A stretch of 64,000 nt of DNA, taken from the NCBI GenBank assembly GCA_032622095.1, contig CP136064.1, positions 172,678,310-172,742,309 of the forward strand, read 5' to 3'. Below, piece after piece: positions 57,156 through 64,000 of this stretch; the stretch's first letter is position 1; the number at the start of each line of letters is the position of its first letter. Under the pieces are notes generated by a model that made no database searches, had not been told where the DNA came from, and was given only the letters and a program-made list of their open reading frames with translations. Source of the DNA: Siphonodentalium dalli (taxonomy: Eukaryota; Mollusca; Scaphopoda; Gadilida; Siphonodentaliidae). The position numbers were made by a program, and so were the translations under genes.

Positions 57156-57712
57156 ATGAAAAAACACGCGAAAATCAAATTCGACGAAAATTTGGAAGAG
57201 CGAATAAGAGAATCCTCAAACCCGAGATACTTCTGGAGAATAATAAACTACCTCCTGAATAAGAAAAGAGCTAAGACTATCCCTCCACTATATAGCTACA
57301 CAGGCAGCATAACAGCAAACGGCCACTCATATGCAACTAGTGATGCTGAAAAAGCAGTAATACTAAATAAGAGCTTCATTGCAAATTCAACCATTAAAAT
57401 GACTCCAAACATAGCATCACAATCTTTCCGAAGCGTTGCAAAAAAATAATGCCAAATTTGGTTTTTACAGAAACCGACGTTGAATCGGCTATCAAATCAG
57501 TCAAGCTGAACAAAGCCCATGGACATGACGGGATACGTGTTAGAATGCTACGCGACACAGCAAAATCTATTGCACGCCCACTGGTTCTTATTTTTAGAAA
57601 ATCAATTAACACATCGAAATTCCCTGCAGCATGGAAGTTTGCAAACGTCATTTCCTATTTTCAAGAAAGATGATCCTGCTGATTCGAAAAACTATCGCCC
57701 AATTTCCCTTTT
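57156..57712 (+). pseudogene. LINE reverse transcriptase, part 1
   Basis: 57156-57449 is the linker between endonuclease and RT (NPRYFWRIINYLLNKKR). 57449-57660 gives the RT finger region: VKLNKAHGHDGIRVRMLRD and PLVLIFRKSINTSKFPAAWK. After a one-base shift near 57660 it reads DPADSKNYRPISLLP, cut off by X copy B after codon 57712. Confidence 0.88.
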
Positions 57713-59544
57713 ACCGTCACAGTGGATCAACGGACACGAACCAAAACCGGAAGTCGTAGATTTCGAGGTGGAGAAATATCTGTCGACAAATATTTGTTGA
57801 CATTTTTTGACGGTTTTTTTTGGAAAATAAACGCTTGGATAGCATATCTGACCAACTGAAGGTGGGTGAATATTTCTTCGCTGATGTTCGGACACCGACG
57901 ATCAATTTAAGTCAGTTGTCATTGTTCGATCGCGGAAAAAAAGTCATTTAATCATCGCCGCGAGACGATTTCTTCCCCAAAATATCCCAGAAAATCATAC
58001 TTTTCACATTCAACGCAGACAGCTGTCGCAACAACCTATATACCGGTCGAAAGGCCTGTTTTCCCCCCACAAATGCATATTTTGAGTATTTTCACGGACT
58101 GTCTTAAAATTCCAAATTTCATCTTTTGATGCAGGTACCCACCTCGAAAATACTGTCCGGTTAGTCCTGTACACCCCGGAATCTAGTTGCAATCCACCAG
58201 ACCCGGCGGACAGTTTTTGTTGTTCAATCAAGAGTCGAAATGGATTAGTTGATTGGCTGCCTTTCGTTAACAGTGGCACGTTTTGGGGCAACTGCTTTTC
58301 TGTTGCAACTATAGTATACTGATCAAGTTTAGTTACCGAGTACAGTTTGCAATTTGTTCTCATATATTCGTTCAGATCGTGTTAGGTCATTAACCAAAGA
58401 ATCATTTATGGAAATATTGTTAGAACAAGAATATAACAATGGCCTCCATGACCAAGGCCGTAGCAACAGGATTGTTTTGATGGTGGGAGGTGTAGATGTA
58501 TTTTCCAATAGTTTGATATTTCAGCCAGTATATAGCGTGAAATTTGATACTTAAAAAACAATTAAAATTCGATTAATTTCAGGAAAAAAAAATCGGGACC
58601 CATGGCTGTTCTTTTTCATTATGGCCACTTTCGGGACTCACCACCCGAGTTTTGATTACGATTGTATAAAGTTTTAACTACATTTTTCGGGTATATATAC
58701 ACCCCTTTATTTTTATGTTTTAAACTACAGGCACCCACCCATATTTCGGAGAATTTTCGCTAATATTACATATTATAGCATAGCAATAAAATATGCAGAT
58801 GTTTATTTCCATTTCCATGAGAGGCCAAATTCACATTTCATAATTAATTGCAGTTAAGCACATAAGCATAATTATTTGCGATTAAGCGCAATTCATGGTT
58901 ATACTGTGTGTAACTATGTACCCCTGGTGAATAAATAGGTGAATCTATAACTAAACCTGAACTCATATTGGCATATCACATCCTTGTTTTCATTGCTTTG
59001 GATAGTTGTGATTGTGAACTAGCCTAAATTCTTTATCAAAATGGGTGACTCGCGATAGTATTACCTTCTGTTTTAGTCGAGTCGACGAACCAACCCATCA
59101 AAGCTCAAGTGTGATCAGATATCGATTATTGAAGTTTGTTATTTCAATTGATTGCTGCCCAGAAACACGCCGTGAAAAGGGTGGTTTCGGTCAAAATTGC
59201 GGATGAAGATGGATAACTCTAAAACAAGTGGTAATACGGTAAAATTTCGTGATACTTTAGTAATTATACGGCCATATTTTGTTGAACAAAATGTTTATAA
59301 ATCACACGTTTTTGGGAAATTTGATACCATATTTGACAGTGGTCAGCATTATTTTTTGCAGTTAATCGATTCTGATAACTAAAGCTTATTTTGAAGAAAT
59401 ATTGTTGTTGTTGTTGTTGTATCTTTATAATATGGGTCTTTCTGATCGGATTGAGGACCTTTAGTTTAAATTAGCCAAATGCAGATACACCCGGTCATGC
59501 TAATAGTTAGGTTATATGGGTAGTTACACTTACTCTCAAGCAAC

Positions 59545-59670
59545 TCATAGCGCTTAATCGGAATTAATTGCACTTAAGCGCAATTCATTTCAATTATGCG
59601 CAAATGCCATATGTGTGCTTCAGCGCGATGTGTGGTATATGCGCTTAAGCGCAATTCATTATTAAATGTG
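59545..59670. repeat. GCGCTTAAGCGC motif cluster in X copy B
   Basis: The same cluster as at 16970-17110 in copy A, with an extra CAAATGCCATATGTG insert. GCGCTTAAGCGCAATTCATT is kept unchanged in both copies. Confidence 0.5.
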
Positions 59671-60084
59671 AATTTGACCTCCCATACAGTTAATTTTTTG
59701 TATATATATATATGAACGAGTAGGGTCTGTCTGCATGTCTTCTGTCCGCTTAAATTTGAATATATAAGCGACCATTTGCGTTAAAAACTTCCCAACCAAA
59801 TTATCCAGTGTGTGAATCAATGTGGAAACAATTAATTATGGCGCGATTTGAATACAACAGGACAAAACTCACGTGCCTATATATTTACAAAAGTAACTTG
59901 CATCTGGTTCCACATTCAGTTGTACGCTATAGATTGGAATTTTACCCGCTATATACATGTAGGAAACACAACACTTCTACATTAATGGACAGCCAAGGTG
60001 GGATTAAGAATACAACAACTCGAAAGAACACTGGAGTTTTCCTGGTGATGTTTCTATTCTCTATATCAACCGAGAGTACCAATA

Positions 60085-60165
60085 TTTCGTATAGTATTGT
60101 ATAGTATTGTATAGTATTGTATAGTATTGTATAGTATAGTATAGTATTGTATAGTATTTTATTAT
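60085..60165 (+). repeat. (GTATAGTATT)n microsatellite in X
   Basis: Longer than in copy A (about 17522-17560), so this tract accounts for part of the length difference between the X copies. Confidence 0.85.
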
Positions 60166-61557
60166 AAATAATTTTTATATTTTTTATTTTCAATAATTTT
60201 ATTTTCAAACATTCATTCGGGTGTTGTAAAATCCCATCGTCGATTGCCTCAGCGAAGCCCCAAGCCTTTGCCGCACAGTGGTTACATATATGAAGGCATG
60301 CATCCGATCCTATCGTCAGTAGCACCTGGAATTATAAAATAATATCGCTTAGTGGACTTGAACTTAAGCTAATATTAGTAACAGATATAGCTGTACACCC
60401 CTCCGACTGTATGTTTTAGTCCCCTCCACATTATTGTTTTAACCATTGCTGAATATTGAAAACAATAATTTTCTAAGTCGACAAATGTCATAACTCCAAA
60501 CAAAAAGGTCTGACATATTTCATAATCATATATGTTCGCATGTTCCCATGGTACTAAATATATATATGCCAAGCCAAAAAAAACAAATGACCGCAAAACT
60601 TAGCAATAAAAACTCGGAAAATTGCATCCACGAAAGGACGAACAAGCTGCCTCCTGTATAACCCCACAAGTTGTGGGCCACAACTCGTTGCGAGTGTATA
60701 ATCAAAAATAAAGGGTAAAAATCGGCACACCACTGCATTTTTCTGAAAAAAGTTGGATGTAAATCATTTTTTTTTATGTCGGCCTTCCGAGAGTGATGAC
60801 AAGTCAGAGTTAACATTATGACATACATCAAAAGTTATATGTTTACCAAACATGTACTTCGTAGTTGGATTTCAGTTACAGGTTACAGTTCAGTTATATA
60901 TATAAGTCACCGCCTGGATGTTATGTTGTACCAGGAGACATATACAACATTATGAACACCCAGAACCATTGTGGCCACGCAATAGTCAAATGAAACGCCC
61001 ATCATCTGCGGAAAAATTGCTTTTTCGACCAGAAATTGAAGATGGCAGACCTCAGCAAAATCACGACTAAGCGGACAGATCTTTTACAACTAATGATTAA
61101 ATTTTTCGGGACTAACCGGACAGTATTTTCGAGGTGGGTACCTACATCAAAAGATGAAATTTGGAATTTTGAGTCAGTCCGTGAAAATACTCAAAATATG
61201 CATTTTTGGGGGGAAAACAGGCCTTTCGATCGGTGTATAGGTTGTTGCGACAGTTGTCTGCGATGAATGTGAAAAGTATGATTTTATGGGATATTTTGGG
61301 GAAGAAATCGTCTCGCGGCGATGATTAAATGACATTTTTTCCGCGATCGAACAATGGCAACTTCCTTAAATTGATCGTCGGTGTCCGAGCATTAGCGAAG
61401 AAATATTTACTCACCTTCAGTTGGTCAGATATGGTATCCAAGCGTTTATTTTCCCAAAAAGCCGTCAAAAAATGTCAACAAATATTTGTCGACAGATATT
61501 TCTCCACCTCGAAATCTACGACTTCCGGTTTTGGTTCGTGTCCGTTGATCCACTGTG

Positions 61558-62182
61558 ACCGTGCCTCGCTAAAATCTTCGAGAAAGTGGTTCTTAAACAG
61601 ATGAGCGAATTCTTTATTGAAAACTAACTCCTGTACTTCCATCCATCGGGTTTTCTCCAAGGTCATAACACAACATATCAGTTAGTAGATTTATATCATA
61701 ACCTGTGTCAATCCCTTGATAAAGGTTTATTTACTTGTTCTATATTTTGCGATATCTCTAAAGCATTCGAAAGAGTTTGGCACAGGGGACTGATTCATAA
61801 GTTGAGCGCTTATGGGTTAGAAGGAAACACATTATATTGGCTCGAAGACTACTTAAACAATAGAAAACAAAGAGTATTAGTCAATGATGCTTATTCCGAG
61901 TATGAGGTCATCCCTTCCTTGGACCCTTCCTGTTCCTTGTTTATATCAATGACTTAACCGACAATATAGAATCTGATACTAGAATGTATGCCGATGACAC
62001 TTGCATTACGAACAGCCATTATGACATCAAATTATTAGAATAGTGATATTGAAAAAATATCGACATGGTCCCGAAAATGGTTGGTCAGCTTTAACCCGAC
62101 AAAAACTGTTGGAATTTTCTACTCATTAATGACCCCGAAAACAAAACACCCAGAACTTAAGTTCGCTGATGAAACAGTAGCG
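61558..62182 (+). pseudogene. LINE reverse transcriptase, part 2
   Basis: Joining across one ACCGT restores the reading from part 1 into CLAKIFEKVVLKQMSEFF. Then: YQLVDLYHNLCQSLDKGLFT, CDISKAFERVWHRGLIHKL (catalytic palm A), ALWLEDYLNNRKQRV-like text (WLEDYLNNRKQRVLVNDAYS), a frameshift near 61910 with FLFLVYINDLTDNIES, and MYADDTCI (YADD box at 61987-61998). The thumb region ends at about 62180. Inactive by frameshifts and truncation. Confidence 0.88.
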
Positions 62183-63620
62183 AGTTTGCGATACCCGTCG
62201 GACGGGTACGGGTACCGGTAGATCCAGGTAGATCGGTGAAAATCGTCACGGTCATTTGCGTACTTTGAATGCAGCACATAAAGCGATAGGGATTTGGAAC
62301 GGGTAGATGTATCCCATTGACTGGTAGTCTTTCGCTAAAGTTTTCTCACTCAAAAGTACATTAGTTCTACGAAATAACAGTCAGATATGCATTAATCTAT
62401 TTATTGCACGATTTCATTGCCAAATCTCATTGATACATTTGTCATTTAAGCCATGTTTTATGTTCAAAGTATCGAGGCGGCTTCTAACACTAAGATAACT
62501 ATGGAACGCCGATTTGTTTACTGACAACTAACTGTCTTCACTCAAGTAATGACATTTTATGATTAAGAGAGTGAGTTGGCGGTGCTATACGCAGTCTCGA
62601 CACAGGGACGTAATTATAGGGGGTCTCCGCGTTGAGAAGGTGTGTCCACCTTCAAATTCCCAACTATACACCCCCTTAAACAACACCAAACAGATGTTTG
62701 TGCGTAATTCAAATTGTGCACGCCGTTGGGCTCTGATTCCCCCCAACTGATCCTTCACTGTCCTGAATATTATTGTGGACTGTTCTAAATGGATCAGTAG
62801 TCTTGTTGCAGAAGTCCTGTGATGGGGGGGGGGGGGGGTCCACCTTGCCGACCATGCAGTACGAGAACAGTTTTGTAGATATGAACCTGGAAATTGCAAA
62901 ATCATAACATCTAGTGGTCTAACACCAGGCAAATTCACGCCCTGGTTTGTTTTTCACAAATTAATGATCAGTATTGACGAGCCACTGAATGTGGTTAGAC
63001 CAGGGCATACCGGGTCGACCATGGTTCGGTCTGGTGTGAGAACGTTTTGAAATCTGAACATGAAAATTGATAAATTATTGACTTTCCTCAAGCTTTACAT
63101 TTGTTGGATATTTCCAACCTGCTGTTGACCATATAGCCCGAATGTTTTTCTACCAAAAGTAGGAATATTTGCAAATGTTGGTCTAAAACTATAAAAAAAA
63201 AAATCCCCACTAATACATTTTTGGAAAATCAAACTGATGACAGAATAATTTCAACGTATGTTTTGGTGTGTTAGGTATATGCAATATCCAACTGTTGACA
63301 AAAGTTGGGGTGATACACCCCACCCTCTCGCCACGTCCCCTATCGACCCTTTGTGCGTGGGCATAAGTACACCGTGAATGTGTTACACGATTGAATACAA
63401 CCGTTCAGTTATTGTACCTTATGTGGTGGTGACTGATTTCTCATTTTAATATAGATATTTGACTTTTGAACGGACATGGCGCATTTGAACCCCAAGACTG
63501 TTGTATATTGTAGTGGCCGATAGTGACACCAAATACTGATATACACACCTCATATATACTCGGCACAATCTTACCGTCATCAGAGCGACTTTTAGCTGTT
63601 TTCTTTGTTTCGCATAGACG
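62183..63620. other. Unassigned region
   Basis: Includes ACCCGTCGGACGGGTACGGG near 62195, a G16 run at 62824-62838 and an A tract at 63193. Overlapping frames (62559-62750, 62585-62938, 63446-63667) have no motif. Confidence 0.35.
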
Positions 63621-63628
63621 TGAAGCAA

Positions 63629-63682
63629 ACGCTCTTTATTCGAACCATATAATGAATAGTGTACCATTAAACACCCTTTATA
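63629..63682 (+). repeat. ACGCTCTTTAT pair, 42-bp spacing, copy 3
   Basis: ACGCTCTTTATT at 63629 and ACACCCTTTATA at 63671; spacer contains ACCATATAATGAATAG, alignable with the other two 42-bp copies. Confidence 0.65.
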
Positions 63683-63724
63683 TTTAACAAGTTTGATTTT
63701 TATACGCCCGTTTGAAAAAAAACG

Positions 63725-64000
63725 GCCGCATTGTAGTATTGGTCGTACCGTCCGGGCGTCCAGGCGTCCGTCCGTTAACCTGGTTTCCGGATGATAACTT
63801 TAGTTAGAGTGAACCAAATTCAATAAAATTTGGTATGTGGGTTTATTAGCCGAAAAGTAAGTTCAAGTTCGAATTTGGGTTCCGCCCGCCAATTTTCACC
63901 GGAGTTATGCCCCTTATTTGACGTTTTTTGACTTAGAAAATCCTTGAAATTTGTTGTCCGGATGATAACTTTACTAGAGCTTATCGGATTCAATGATAAT
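63725..64000 (+). repeat. Dispersed mollusc-type repeat with CGTCCG head, runs off the window
   Basis: A CGTCCGGGCGTCCAGGCGTC run is followed by two related units starting TTTCCGGATGATAACTTTAG (63784) and TGTCCGGATGATAACTTTAC (63954), with a ~170-bp step, and GGAGTTATGCCCCTTATTTG between them. I associate this family with mollusc and related genomes, from memory only. Confidence 0.6.

Larger units (their letters stand above)
57718..61557. mobile_element. Transposon X, copy B (3840 bp, Transib/RAG-like termini)
   Basis: Starts CACAGTGGATCAACGG and ends with its exact inverse. Inverted termini 57718-58171 and 61104-61557 (about 454 bp) differ at only a few per cent of sites. The duplication ACCGT lies at 57713-57717 and 61558-61562. 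Behind the heptamer CACAGTG, after 15 bp, comes ACCAAAACC, one base from the RSS nonamer ACAAAAACC. No frame resembles a transposase or RAG1/RAG2; the longest are about 100-127 codons and unlikely to be real. It must be mobilised by an enzyme encoded elsewhere. Confidence 0.9.
55988..62182 (+). mobile_element. CR1-like LINE, split by X copy B
   Basis: The element runs from the N-terminal 2A/endonuclease frame through the reverse transcriptase to about codon 100 beyond the YADD box, where recognisable protein stops near 62180. X copy B occupies 57718-61557. No 3' tail was recognised, so the 3' end is truncated or too diverged. Confidence 0.85.

Noticed and set aside
57718-61557. A RAG1- or RAG2-like gene inside X
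   Set aside because: No frame over about 127 codons and no zinc-finger or catalytic motif of that family anywhere in the window.
62585-62938. 117-codon minus-strand frame with a proline run
   Set aside because: The prolines arise from a poly-G/poly-C tract; no motif.

Overview
The window is animal genomic DNA, AT-rich and almost wholly made of transposable elements and satellites. I see no intact host gene, rRNA, complete tRNA or CRISPR array. A marine lophotrochozoan (mollusc-like) source fits best: a CGTCCG-run repeat followed by TTTCCGGATGATAACTTT (63725-64000) resembles repeats I associate with mollusc genomes, the non-LTR element at 56 kb carries a 2A-like peptide as reported for mollusc and echinoderm CR1-type elements, and Academ-like XPG-nuclease transposons are common in marine invertebrates. 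This is an inference, not a species call. One 100-base run of N (47083-47182) is an assembly gap.

Layout. 0-14 kb: a possible SINE, a 665-bp inverted-repeat element, a decayed LINE ORF1, a 152-bp satellite array (3.9-6.3 kb) sandwiched between arrays of a 21-bp minisatellite, degenerate tandem repeats, half of a Harbinger-like element with an internal ~60-bp satellite, and the 152-bp satellite again in inverse orientation (13.6-14.2 kb). 14.3-22.5 kb: copy A of a transposon I call X, filled by three later insertions (hAT-like, 5'-truncated L1/Tx1-like LINE, Harbinger-like), each with its own target duplication. 22.7-24.1 kb: poly-G satellite, repeated in inverse orientation at 45.7-47.6 kb. 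24.9-29.4 kb: a broken MULE-type transposase polyprotein (zinc-binding head, MULE catalytic core, SWIM finger, Ulp1-like region, PHD finger, ParB-like domain, papain-like protease region). 31.6-44.8 kb: two Academ-like XPG-nuclease transposons, one inserted at the tip of the other. 47.8-51.2 kb: LINE remains with a hAT MITE and a 339-bp perfect-length direct duplication. 54.3-55.5 kb: a TIR element with a 9-bp target duplication. 56-62.2 kb: a CR1-like LINE with a 2A-like motif, split by copy B of X.

Most notable points. (1) Element X begins and ends with CACAGTG, the heptamer of V(D)J recombination signals, has ~454-bp inverted termini and a 5-bp target duplication, which are the hallmarks of the Transib/RAG-like superfamily; subtracting the nested insertions from copy A gives 3796 bp against 3840 bp for copy B. 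(2) The MULE polyprotein combines domains I have not seen listed together, including a ParB-like fold in an animal transposon. (3) A pair of ACGCTCTTTAT motifs spaced 42 bp recurs along the window. All coding regions are broken by frameshifts or stops, so they are annotated as pseudogenes.
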